A stretch of 64,000 bases of DNA from JANQOH01 sp965214495 (lineage in GTDB: Bacteria > Pseudomonadota > Alphaproteobacteria > UBA7887). The translations under genes were made by a program, and so were the position numbers. The stretch's first letter is position 1, and each line of letters begins with the position of its first letter. The stretch lies in assembly GCA_965214495.1 (NCBI GenBank), contig OZ243958.1, positions 434,001-498,000 on the forward strand, read 5' to 3'. A model generated the notes under the pieces. That model was not told the origin of the DNA. It ran no database searches and was given only the letters and a program-made list of their open reading frames with translations. This document shows, piece by piece, positions 37,795 through 46,215 of this stretch.

Positions 37795-39801
37795 TCACCC
37801 GGCGGCGAGCGGGGCGCAGGCGGAATCGAGCCAGGCGCGGGTCGCCGGGTCCAGCGCCGGCGCAAGCGCCGCGCGAACCCGTGCGTGATAGGCGTCGAAC
37901 CACGCGCGTTCGTTGTCGGTCAGCAGCGGCAGCGCGACCAGCCGGCGATCGATCGGCGCCAGAGTCAGCGTTTCGAAACCGAGGAGGTCGTCCTCGCCGC
38001 CGGGCGGGCGCGGGAGCGCGACGACCGCCACCAGATTCTCGATGCGGATCCCGTAGGCGCCGGTCTTGTAGTATCCGGGCTCGTTGGAAACGATCATGCC
38101 CGGCTGCAACGCGGCGTGCACCCCCGCTTTCGAAATGGCGTGCGGCCCTTCGTGGACGCCGAGATAGCTGCCCACGCCGTGGCCGGTGCCATGGCGGTAG
38201 TCGAGACCGGCGTCCCAGAGCGCCGTCCGCGCCAGCACGTCGAGTTGCGCACCGGTCGTCCCCTTGGGAAACCGCGCGGTCGCCAGTGCGATGTGCCCCT
38301 TCAGCACCCGGGTGAAGCGTTCGCGCATTTCGGCGTTCGGAGTCCCGACCGCGACCGTGCGCGTCACGTCGGTGGTCCCGTCGAGATATTGCGCGCCGGA
38401 ATCGACGAGATAGAGCGAACCGGGTGTCAGTGTCCGGTTGCTGCGCTCATCGACCCGGTAGTGTACGATGGCGCCGTTCGGCCCGGCGCCCGAGATCGAC
38501 GGGAAGCTCAGCCCGCGAAACTTCTCGTTCTCCCGCCGCCGCGCTTCGAGATAGTCGGCGGCCGCGATTTCCGTAACCGCGCCCGACGGCGCCGCGCCGT
38601 CGAGCCAGCACAGAAAGCGCGCCAGCGCCGCGCCGTCCCGCAAATGCGCCGCGCGCGCGCCCGCCAGTTCGACCTCGTTCTTGACCGCCTTCGCGAGCAC
38701 GCACGGATCGGCGCGCTCGACGATCTCCGCCGCCCCCGCCTCAAGCGCGCGGAATACCCGTTCGGCAGCGCTGCCGGGGTCCGCGGCCACCCGCCCCGTC
38801 AGCCCCCGAAGTACGGACTCGAAGGCCGCCGGCTCCCGCACGCGCACCCCATTGCCGAAATGCGAGCCCAGCTCGGGCCCGAGTTTGCGCGGATCGACGA
38901 ACAAATCCACCGTCCCGTCACCATGCAGCACCGCGAACGACAGCGGCAGCGGGGTGTATTCCACGTCGCCGCCGCGGATATTGAGCAACCACGCGATCGA
39001 GTCGGGCTTGGTGATCACCGTCGCTGCGAGACGCGCTTTGGCGAGATCGTCCGCCATCGCCGCGCGTTTGTCGGCAGCCGCGCGCCCGGCATGGCGGTCG
39101 TCGTGCGCGACCACCGGCGCCAGCGGCAGCGGTGGTTGGTCGTCCCACACCGCATCGAGCGGATTGCTGTCGAGCGCCACCAGTGTGGCGCCGGCTTGCT
39201 TGCACACACCGGCGAAGGTCTCGTGATCGCGCCTCGTGTGAAGCCGCGGGTCGTAGCCGAGCCGCGCACCCTCGCCAAGTGCGGCCGAGAGCCATGCGCC
39301 GGGGGTGGTGTCGGCGGTCGCAACGATCTCGATACCGTCGGCGGCTTCCGCGGCCGCCTGGAGCGTATAGCGGCCATCGACGAACAGCGCTGCACGCGCG
39401 CGCAGCACCGCCGCCATCCCGGCAGAGCCGGTGAAGCCGCTGACCCAGGCGAGGCGGTCCGCATGGCGCGGCACATACTCGCCCTGGTGCTCGTCGGCGC
39501 GCGGCACGACGAAGCCGTGCAGCCCCCGGCGTTCGAGCTCGGCGCGCAAGCGCTCGAGCGGCGGCGCCGGATTCGCCGGCGCCGTCGTCGGCGCGCGCGC
39601 CGCGTCGAGCGCGCGCCGTAGCACCGCGCGAAGCGCCTCATCGGCGGCGGGTGCGACCAGTTCCATCCACGCGTCCGGGTCATGCCCCGGCGGCGCGGCC
39701 GCCACGCCGCGCAACAGGTCGTGGAGCGCCTGCGGTGCGATCGGCGCGCCCGCTCGCGAGAGCGTTACAGACAGGGCGGCGGTTTCCGCCGGAATGGTCA
39801 T
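37795..39801 (-). CDS. pepP: Xaa-Pro aminopeptidase (M24B, APP1-like)
   Basis: The 668-residue product has two creatinase-type N-terminal domains (GFVVPRADEHQGEYVPRHAD, then VDGRYTLQA) and a C-terminal M24 pita-bread domain with the metal ligands in VDSGAQYLDGTTDVTR (two Asp), GHGVGSYLGVHEGP (His) and NEPGYYKTGAYGIRIEN (two Glu). It removes N-terminal residues before proline, using two Mn or Zn ions, in the cytoplasm. It belongs to the long three-domain class, but about 80 extra N-terminal residues precede the usual start; a later start (for example Met46) is possible. It lies upstream of nothing obvious in an operon, and converges exactly on the DUF1499 gene. Confidence 0.9.
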   Translation of the reverse strand: MTIPAETAALSVTLSRAGAPIAPQALHDLLRGVAAAPPGHDPDAWMELVAPAADEALRAVLRRALDAARAPTTAPANPAPPLERLRAELERRGLHGFVVPRADEHQGEYVPRHADRLAWVSGFTGSAGMAAVLRARAALFVDGRYTLQAAAEAADGIEIVATADTTPGAWLSAALGEGARLGYDPRLHTRRDHETFAGVCKQAGATLVALDSNPLDAVWDDQPPLPLAPVVAHDDRHAGRAAADKRAAMADDLAKARLAATVITKPDSIAWLLNIRGGDVEYTPLPLSFAVLHGDGTVDLFVDPRKLGPELGSHFGNGVRVREPAAFESVLRGLTGRVAADPGSAAERVFRALEAGAAEIVERADPCVLAKAVKNEVELAGARAAHLRDGAALARFLCWLDGAAPSGAVTEIAAADYLEARRRENEKFRGLSFPSISGAGPNGAIVHYRVDERSNRTLTPGSLYLVDSGAQYLDGTTDVTRTVAVGTPNAEMRERFTRVLKGHIALATARFPKGTTGAQLDVLARTALWDAGLDYRHGTGHGVGSYLGVHEGPHAISKAGVHAALQPGMIVSNEPGYYKTGAYGIRIENLVAVVALPRPPGGEDDLLGFETLTLAPIDRRLVALPLLTDNERAWFDAYHARVRAALAPALDPATRAWLDSACAPLAAG

Positions 39802-39817
39802 CGTGCGGCGCAGAAGA

Positions 39818-40387
39818 TCAAAAGCGTTCGGAGAGCCAGATGGCGGCGCGGCACCCGGTGCGGATCAGCGCCCCGAACGGCGCGGCGGCAGGTGCGTCGT
39901 CGGCGCCGTGAGCGCGGCCGGCGTCGCGATGCGCGATCTCGTCGTCGCGGAAGGCCGCCAGGGTCTCGCTCAGCGGCCCGTCCTCACCGGACGCCGCGTC
40001 GGTTTCGGCGTCGGCTTTGAGCACGGCGATCTGGCGTGCGTAGTGGGCTTCGATCGCCTCTTCGACGGCGACGGTGCAGGCCATGGCGGCGCGCGGGCCG
40101 GCGAGCGCACTCGCCGCGCCGAGCGCGAACCCGGCGATATGCCACAGCGGCGCGAACGCCGTCGGCCGCACCCGATGCCGAACCAGCAAACGCTCGAAAG
40201 TTTCCAGATGGCAGCGCTCCTGCTTCGCCAAGTGCCGGATCGCCGCTGCCGCCGGCGACGTGCCGAGCACCGCAAGCTGGCCGTCATAAATGCGCACGGC
40301 GCCGAGTTCGCCCGCGTGATCGACGCGCAACATGCGCGCCGTGAGCGCGGCGCCGGTCAGGTCGCCGGGAAGGGGACTGCCGGTCAT
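39818..40387 (-). CDS. coq7: Coq7-type demethoxyubiquinone hydroxylase
   Basis: The 189-residue product is a COQ7 di-iron oxygenase, acting in the hydroxylation of the quinone ring late in ubiquinone biosynthesis. Ligands are visible in order: DHAGELGAVRIY (E27), KQERCHLETF (E57, H60), AVEEAIEAHY (E109 region) and RDDEIAHRD (E150, H153). I placed the start at 40387 because its ATG overlaps the TGA of the upstream dsbB-like gene (ATGA), implying translational coupling; a longer frame to 40483 only reads into that gene. Presence of ubiquinone biosynthesis of this type fits an alphaproteobacterium. Confidence 0.93.
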   Translation of the reverse strand: MTGSPLPGDLTGAALTARMLRVDHAGELGAVRIYDGQLAVLGTSPAAAAIRHLAKQERCHLETFERLLVRHRVRPTAFAPLWHIAGFALGAASALAGPRAAMACTVAVEEAIEAHYARQIAVLKADAETDAASGEDGPLSETLAAFRDDEIAHRDAGRAHGADDAPAAAPFGALIRTGCRAAIWLSERF

Positions 40388-40902
40388 CGCCGCCACGCGA
40401 CGATCACCGTAACGGACGCCGCCGTCAGACCGAGGGCGGCAACGCCGTTCCACGCGGCCATCGACAAGCCGAACATCGACCATGCGACCTCATCGCAGAA
40501 CACCGCCGGAGCGGAGAACACCGCGTCGCGCAGCGCCTCGAGATCGCCGGTCGGCGCGCCGGCGGCGGTACACGCATCGCTGCCGGTCCACCAGCCCTGC
40601 TCGACCCCGACATGGAAGCCCGCGATCCCGGCATCGATGAAGAACGATGCAGCGCACGCCGCGGCCAGCCAGGTCGCCGCTCCGCTCGTCAGTCGCCTGC
40701 GCGCCAGAATCGCCAGAATCGCCGCGCCGAACACTGCCGCGTAAGGGATACGTTGCCAGAGACACAGTTCGCATGGCGCGAGTCCGCCGAGATACTGGAA
40801 CCCCAGCGCCGCCGCCAGCAGTCCCCCGCTGCACAGCGCGGCGAGAGCGAAATAGCGTCCCGGCGGCACCGCCATGCGCACGGTTTCGGTCGCGGCGCTC
40901 AT
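40384..40902 (-). CDS. dsbB: DsbB-family disulfide bond formation protein
   Basis: The 172-residue product has four membrane helices and the DsbB signature CELCLWQR (Cys44, Cys47), which passes electrons to quinone, plus a second periplasmic pair (Cys111 in SDAC, Cys136 in VFCDE). It reoxidises a DsbA-like thiol oxidase in the inner membrane. Being translationally coupled to coq7, a quinone biosynthesis gene, makes functional sense because DsbB uses ubiquinone. A DsbA/FrnE-like gene lies at 59351, but it appears cytoplasmic and may not be its partner. Confidence 0.9.
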   Translation of the reverse strand: MSAATETVRMAVPPGRYFALAALCSGGLLAAALGFQYLGGLAPCELCLWQRIPYAAVFGAAILAILARRRLTSGAATWLAAACAASFFIDAGIAGFHVGVEQGWWTGSDACTAAGAPTGDLEALRDAVFSAPAVFCDEVAWSMFGLSMAAWNGVAALGLTAASVTVIVAWRR

Positions 40903-40921
40903 GACGCGAATCCTATCACAC

Positions 40922-41515
40922 TCACTCGACCGCGCCGACGAGCAGGAAGCCGGCGAACAGCAGGATCACGAAGATGACCGAAAGCAGACCCATATTGCGC
41001 TCGATGAAGCGTTGGATCGGCGCTCCGAACCGCCACAGCAGCGCCGCTTCGACGAAGAACCGCAAGCCCCGCGACAGGACCGATGCGACGACGAACACCA
41101 CCAGGTCCAGCCCCGCAACCCCGCTGGCGATGGTGATGACCTTGTAGGGAAACGGCGTGACGCCGGCGATGAAGACGATCCACGCGCCCCAGTCGTTATA
41201 GCGTGTCGTGAAATCCGCCATCTTCGCCTCGTAGCCGTAGAACGCGACGAGCGGCTGGCCGATCGCGTCCCAGAACGCGAAACCGATGGCGTAGCCGGCA
41301 AGCCCGCCGAGCACCGAGGCGGCGGTGCACATTGCGGCGATGGCCCAGGCTCGCGCGCGGTCGGCGAGGACCATCGGGATCAGCATGACGTCCGGCGGGA
41401 TCGGGAACACCGAACTCTCGACGAACGACACGCCGCCGAGCCACCAGATCGCGCCGCGGCGGCCTGCCAGCGTCATGACGCGATGGTAGAGGCGGTCCAG
41501 GAAGGCGATGCGCAC
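40922..41515 (-). CDS. YqaA/DedA-family membrane protein
   Basis: The 197-residue product carries the DedA/SNARE-associated pattern: FVESSVFPIPPDVMLIPMVL near the N-terminus, G-rich helices (GLAGYAIGFAFWDAIG), and TPFPYKVITIASGVAGL in the middle, the reentrant segment typical of YqaA-type proteins. Five or so membrane segments are visible. The family is implicated in lipid (undecaprenyl phosphate or phospholipid) flipping; the role here is inferred. It lies 19 bases upstream of dsbB on the same strand, so the order yqaA-dsbB-coq7 may be one transcript. Confidence 0.85.
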   Translation of the reverse strand: MRIAFLDRLYHRVMTLAGRRGAIWWLGGVSFVESSVFPIPPDVMLIPMVLADRARAWAIAAMCTAASVLGGLAGYAIGFAFWDAIGQPLVAFYGYEAKMADFTTRYNDWGAWIVFIAGVTPFPYKVITIASGVAGLDLVVFVVASVLSRGLRFFVEAALLWRFGAPIQRFIERNMGLLSVIFVILLFAGFLLVGAVE

Positions 41516-41617
41516 GCTGCCGGACCCTCGTTCGGAGGCGGGAGAGGCGATGGAGCGCGTAACTTGACGCGGCGAAGTGGTATGTCAAGTTTGACGCGAC
41601 CTTGCCGGGATCGAGTC

Positions 41618-42751
41618 ATGACCGTTGCCCCCTACACCGCCGAGCACGAAGCCTTTCGCGACCAGGTACGCCGCTTCGTCGCGCGCGAAGTGACCCCGTA
41701 TCACCAATCCTGGGAGCGCGACGGCCTGGTGCCGCGGGCGCTGTGGGAAAAGGCGGGCGCCGCCGGCCTGCTGTGTTGCGGTGTGCCCGAGGCCTATGGC
41801 GGGCCCGGAGGCGATTTCGGCTTCGCCGCCGTTGTCATCGAGGAATTCGCGCGCGCCGGCGCCACGGGACCCGGGTTTTCGGTGCACTCCGACATCGTCG
41901 CGCCCTACATCCTGCACTACGGCTCCGAAGACCAGAAGCGCGAATGGCTGCCCCGCCTCGCTTCCGGTTCGGCGATCGGCGCCATCGCCATGACCGAACC
42001 CGGCGCCGGCAGCGATTTGCAGGGTATCGCCGCCACCGCGCACGCCGACGGCAACCATTTGGTCGTCAACGGCCAGAAGACCTTCATCACCAACGGCCAG
42101 TCCGCCGACCTGATCGTCGTCGTTGCCAAGACCGCCCCCGACAAGGGGGCGCACGGCACGAGCCTGGTTCTGGTCGAGGCCGATCGCGAAGGCTTTTCGC
42201 GCGGGCGCAACCTCGAGAAGGTGGGGTTGAAGGCGCAGGACACGTCCGAACTGTTCTTCGACGACGTCCGCGTGCCCCGCACCAATCTGCTTGGCGAGGA
42301 GAATCGCGGCTTCGCCTGTCTCATGGACGAATTGCCTCAGGAGCGCCTGGTCATCGCCCTCGGCGCGGTCGCGGCCGCCGAGGCCGCGGTCGAATGGAGC
42401 GTCGCCCACGTCAAGCAGCGCAAGGCGTTCGGCAAGACGCTTTTCGAGTTCCAGAACACGCGCTTCTCGCTCGCCGAAGCGCGCACGGAGACCGAGGTGG
42501 CGCGTGCCTTCGTCGATCGATGCCTCGCCGCGCATCTGGCCGGTGGTCTCGATCCGACGACCGCGGCGATGGCCAAGATGTGGTGCACCGACATGCAGGG
42601 CCGGGTGATCGACGCCTGCGTGCAGTTGCACGGCGGCTACGGCTATATGTGGGAATACCCTGTCGCGCGCGCCTGGGCCGACGCGCGGATCGGCCGCATC
42701 TATGGCGGCGCCAACGAGATCATGAAGGAACTGATCGCGCGCGCGTTGTGA
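41618..42751 (+). CDS. Acyl-CoA dehydrogenase
   Basis: The 377-residue FAD enzyme oxidises acyl-CoA to trans-2-enoyl-CoA. Signatures are AMTEPGAGSDLQG (FAD-binding, ~126-138), GQKTFITNGQSADL, the RKAFGKTLFEFQ segment, LHGGYGYMWEYPVAR and the C-terminal GGANEIMKE with the catalytic Glu. The start at ATG 41618 gives the usual length; an upstream-open frame only reads the antisense of the YqaA and DsbB genes. It is the first gene of a fatty-acid oxidation run (thiolase 22 bases downstream, then a FadB-like protein). No regulator is adjacent. Confidence 0.93.
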   Translation: MTVAPYTAEHEAFRDQVRRFVAREVTPYHQSWERDGLVPRALWEKAGAAGLLCCGVPEAYGGPGGDFGFAAVVIEEFARAGATGPGFSVHSDIVAPYILHYGSEDQKREWLPRLASGSAIGAIAMTEPGAGSDLQGIAATAHADGNHLVVNGQKTFITNGQSADLIVVVAKTAPDKGAHGTSLVLVEADREGFSRGRNLEKVGLKAQDTSELFFDDVRVPRTNLLGEENRGFACLMDELPQERLVIALGAVAAAEAAVEWSVAHVKQRKAFGKTLFEFQNTRFSLAEARTETEVARAFVDRCLAAHLAGGLDPTTAAMAKMWCTDMQGRVIDACVQLHGGYGYMWEYPVARAWADARIGRIYGGANEIMKELIARAL

Positions 42752-42773
42752 GCGCCCGCGAGGGAGACGACGG

Positions 42774-43982
42774 ATGACCGACGCCTGTATCTACGACACC
42801 GTGCGCACGCCGCGAGGCCGCGGCAGAGCTTCCGGTGCGTTGCACGAAGTGACGCCGATCCGCCTCGCCGCGACCGCGCTGGCGGCGATCCGGGACCGCA
42901 ACGAGCTCGACACGGAGGCGGTGGACGATGTCGTGCTCGGCGTCGTCGAGCCTGTCGGCGAACAGGGTGCGGATATCGCGCGCGTCGCGGCGCTGCACGC
43001 CGACTATGCCGAGTCGGTGGCGGGGGTGCAGATCAACCGCTTCTGCGCCTCGGGGCTGGACGCGGTCAACATGGCGGCGGGCCAGGTCATGGCCGGGCAG
43101 TCGGACATGGCGATCGGCGGCGGCGTCGAGTCGATGTCGCGGGTTCCGATGTTCTCCGCCGGCGGTGCCTGGGCGTCCGATCCGGAAGTGGCGTTCAAGA
43201 CCCGCTTCGTGCCGCAGGGCATTTCCGCCGACCTGCTGGCGACCCTGCACGGCTTCAGCCGCGACGATGTCGATTCCTACGCGGTCGAATCGCAGCGCCG
43301 CGCGGCCCATGCCTGGGACTCCGGCTATTTCTCCGGCAGCGTCGTGCCGGTGACCGACCGCAACGGCCTGTGCGTGCTCGACCGCGACGAGCATCTGCGC
43401 AGCGATACCACGATGCAGAGCCTGGCGGCGCTCGAACCCTCCTTCGCCGCGCAAGGGGCCGAATGCGGATTCGACGCGGTGGCGATCCAGCGCTACCCGC
43501 AGTTGGAGCGTATCGATCACGTTCACCACGCCGGCAATTCCTCGGGGATCGTCGATGGCGCGGCAGCGGTGCTGATCGGCTCGGAAGCGGCGGGCGAGGC
43601 GGCGGGACTCGAACCGAGGGCGCGCATCCGCGCCTTTGCCTCGGTGGGCAGCGAGCCGACGATCATGCTCACCGGGCCGAGCGCGGCGGCGGAGAAGGCG
43701 CTCGCCCGCGCCGGCATGGCGCCCCGCGACATCGACCTCTACGAGCTCAACGAGGCGTTTGCCGCGGTGGTGCTCCGCTTCATGGACAAGCTCGACGTCG
43801 ATCACGACAGGATCAACGTCAATGGCGGGGCGATCGCGATGGGCCATCCGCTTGGCGCCACCGGGGCCATGATTCTCGGCACCGTGCTTGACGAGCTCGA
43901 ACGCCGCGGGCTGGAGACCGCGCTGGTCACACTGTGTGTCGGCGCCGGCATGGGCACGGCGACGATCATCGAGCGCGTCTGA
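42774..43982 (+). CDS. fadA: Acetyl-CoA C-acyltransferase (thiolase)
   Basis: The 402-residue product is a degradative-type thiolase. The acylated Cys lies in NRFCASGLDAVN (~Cys91), the substrate-oriented His in GGAIAMGHPLGATGA and the second catalytic Cys in LCVGAGMGTATIIE. It cleaves 3-ketoacyl-CoA with CoA. A strong GAGGGAGA ribosome binding site precedes the ATG. Position between the acyl-CoA dehydrogenase and FadB-like genes argues for beta-oxidation rather than acetoacetyl-CoA synthesis. The symbol is by function; orthology to E. coli fadA was not tested. Confidence 0.9.
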   Translation: MTDACIYDTVRTPRGRGRASGALHEVTPIRLAATALAAIRDRNELDTEAVDDVVLGVVEPVGEQGADIARVAALHADYAESVAGVQINRFCASGLDAVNMAAGQVMAGQSDMAIGGGVESMSRVPMFSAGGAWASDPEVAFKTRFVPQGISADLLATLHGFSRDDVDSYAVESQRRAAHAWDSGYFSGSVVPVTDRNGLCVLDRDEHLRSDTTMQSLAALEPSFAAQGAECGFDAVAIQRYPQLERIDHVHHAGNSSGIVDGAAAVLIGSEAAGEAAGLEPRARIRAFASVGSEPTIMLTGPSAAAEKALARAGMAPRDIDLYELNEAFAAVVLRFMDKLDVDHDRINVNGGAIAMGHPLGATGAMILGTVLDELERRGLETALVTLCVGAGMGTATIIERV

Positions 43983-44011
43983 CGCGCCGATTTTTTGGGG
44001 GCGGACTCCCC

Positions 44012-46135
44012 GTGATCGACCTGGAGGTTGGTGCCGACGGCGTGGCCGTCATCGTCTGGAATGCCCCCGGGCGGGCGGCGAACCTGCTCGACGAGCAATC
44101 GCTGTCGGCGTTCGAGGCTGCCGTCGCCCGGGCGATCGACGATGAGGCGGTGAACGGGGTCGTCGTCACCTCGGCGAAAGAGAATTTCAGTGCCGGCGCC
44201 GACCTCGACGCCCTGATGCGCCTGGCCGATGCGGGTGCGGCCTTCGCCTGGGCACGACGTGTGCAGGAGCTGACCCGACATATGGAGACCGGCGGCAAAC
44301 CGTTCGTCGCTGCGCTTCGCGGCAGCGCGCTCGGCGCCGGCTTCGAGATCGCGTTGGCGTGCCACCACCGTATCGCCGCTGAAGCGCCGCACGCCCGGTA
44401 CGGGCTGCCCGGCGTGTCGTTGGGCTTGTCCCCCGGCGCCGGCGGCACGCAGCGCCTCGCACGCATGATCGGCGTTCGCAAGGCACTGGCGCTGTTGCTC
44501 GACGGTGCGCGCCTCGACGCCCCCGAGGCGCGCGAGGCGGGGTTGATCGACGAGATCGTTCCACCCGACAGGTTGCACGATTCGACGCGCGCGTGGATCG
44601 CGGACCATCCGGGAGCCCGGCAACCGTGGGACGCCCGCGGCTTTGCGGTCCCCGGCGGCGGCCCGTGGAGTCCCTCTGCCGGTCCGGCGCTGATCGCGGG
44701 CAACGCGCTGAGCCACGCCCGCACGCGCGGCAACTACCCGGCGGTGCAGGCGATCCTGTCCTGCGTCTATGAGGGCGTGCAGGTCGATATCGACACCGGT
44801 CTCAAGGCCGAGGCGCGCCGGTTCGCCGAGGTCGCGACCGGGCCGGTGGCTCGGAACATGGTCCGCGGCCTGTTCGTCAATATGGGAGAAGCGAACCGGC
44901 TCGCCCGGCGGCCGGCCGGCGTGCCGTGCGCGCGCTTCACGAAGGTGGGTGTGCTGGGAGCCGGTATGATGGGCGCCGGCATCGCGGGCGCCGCGGCGGG
45001 CGCCGGCATCGCTACCGTGTTGCTCGACCGCGATACCGAACGGGCCGAACGCGGCAAGGCGCGCATCGGCGCGATCCTGGCGCGGTGGGTCGCGCGTGGC
45101 CGAATGACCGCGGCCGAGCGCGATACCCTGCTCGCCCGCATAGCACCAGTGGCCGACTACGCCGCGTTCGCCGGCTGCGAACTCGTCGTCGAGGCGGTCT
45201 TCGAAGACCGCAAGGTGAAGGCCGCGGTGACCCGTCAAGCCGAAGCGGTGATGGCGGACGACGCGATCTTCGCGTCGAACACGTCAACCCTTCCCATCAC
45301 CGGTCTCGCCGAGGCCAGCGCGCGGCCGGGCGGTTTCATCGGCCTTCATTTCTTCTCGCCGGTCGAGCGCATGAGGCTGGTCGAGATCATCCGCGGCCGC
45401 GCCACCTCGGACGCAACTCTCGCGCGCGCGATGGATTTCACACGGCGCCTGGGAAAGACGCCCATCGTCGTCAACGACAGCCGGGGCTTCTACACCAGCC
45501 GCGTTTTCGGCGCGTATGTGCGCGAGGGCTTCGCGATGCTGGCCGAGGGCGTCGGCACGGCGCTGATCGAGAACGCCGGCCGGATGGCCGGAATGCCCGT
45601 CGGCCCGCTCGCCGTGGCCGACGAAGTCTCGCTCGAGCTCATGCGCGCGGTCTCCGAACAGACCCGCCTCGACCTCGGCGACGCCTGGCGCGCACCGCCG
45701 GGCGAAGAGGTGCTGGAGATGATGGCCGGGCGCCTCGGGCGGTTCGGGCGCAAGGCCGGCAGGGGCTTCTACGACTACCCGGAGAACGGCGGCAAACGCC
45801 TGTGGCCCGGTCTCGCCGAGTACTTCCCGAAGTCCGCCGCCCAACCGAACGTCGAGGAAGTCGAGCGCCGGCTGCTTTGGGTTCAGTCTCTGGAGGCTGT
45901 GCGCTGTCTCGATGAAGGCGTTCTGGAGAGCGCCGCGGACGGCGATATCGGCTCGCTCCTGGGCTGGGGCTTCCCCGCCTTCACCGGCGGCGCATTGTCT
46001 CTGATCGACACGGTGGGGGCGGTCGATTTCGTCGCGGCGTGCGACCGTCTGGCGCAGGCCTGCGGCGCCCGCTTCTCGCCGCCGCCGTCGCTGCGTGACA
46101 TGGCGGTGCGCGGCGGGCGGTTTCATCCGGCATAG
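44012..46135 (+). CDS. FadB/FadJ-like enoyl-CoA hydratase/3-hydroxyacyl-CoA dehydrogenase
   Basis: The 707-residue product has an N-terminal crotonase domain (GSALGAGFEIALACHHRI with the first catalytic Glu; GLSPGAGGTQRL) and a 3-hydroxyacyl-CoA dehydrogenase part starting with the NAD loop VGVLGAGMMGAGIAGAAAG (~residue 312) and the catalytic region GLHFFSPVERMRLVEII, followed by the C-terminal helical domains (GRKAGRGFYDYPENG). I chose GTG 44012, 27 bases after the thiolase stop; the frame to 43934 reads into the thiolase gene. The second crotonase Glu, normally in LPEV, is Gly here (YGLPGVSLG), so hydratase activity may be weak or altered. It completes the beta-oxidation gene run. Confidence 0.9.
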   Translation: MIDLEVGADGVAVIVWNAPGRAANLLDEQSLSAFEAAVARAIDDEAVNGVVVTSAKENFSAGADLDALMRLADAGAAFAWARRVQELTRHMETGGKPFVAALRGSALGAGFEIALACHHRIAAEAPHARYGLPGVSLGLSPGAGGTQRLARMIGVRKALALLLDGARLDAPEAREAGLIDEIVPPDRLHDSTRAWIADHPGARQPWDARGFAVPGGGPWSPSAGPALIAGNALSHARTRGNYPAVQAILSCVYEGVQVDIDTGLKAEARRFAEVATGPVARNMVRGLFVNMGEANRLARRPAGVPCARFTKVGVLGAGMMGAGIAGAAAGAGIATVLLDRDTERAERGKARIGAILARWVARGRMTAAERDTLLARIAPVADYAAFAGCELVVEAVFEDRKVKAAVTRQAEAVMADDAIFASNTSTLPITGLAEASARPGGFIGLHFFSPVERMRLVEIIRGRATSDATLARAMDFTRRLGKTPIVVNDSRGFYTSRVFGAYVREGFAMLAEGVGTALIENAGRMAGMPVGPLAVADEVSLELMRAVSEQTRLDLGDAWRAPPGEEVLEMMAGRLGRFGRKAGRGFYDYPENGGKRLWPGLAEYFPKSAAQPNVEEVERRLLWVQSLEAVRCLDEGVLESAADGDIGSLLGWGFPAFTGGALSLIDTVGAVDFVAACDRLAQACGARFSPPPSLRDMAVRGGRFHPA

Positions 46136-46215
46136 CGCCGTCGGTCTGGCTTCTGGAAAGTGGACGGAAACTCGCCGATCTGATCCGGAGCCCGGAGGCA
46201 GTAGAGGCGATCGAT

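Noticed and set aside
40874..41617. An N-terminal extension of the acyl-CoA dehydrogenase to 40874.
   Set aside because: This stretch is antisense to the dsbB and YqaA genes; the dehydrogenase homology starts at the ATG at 41618.
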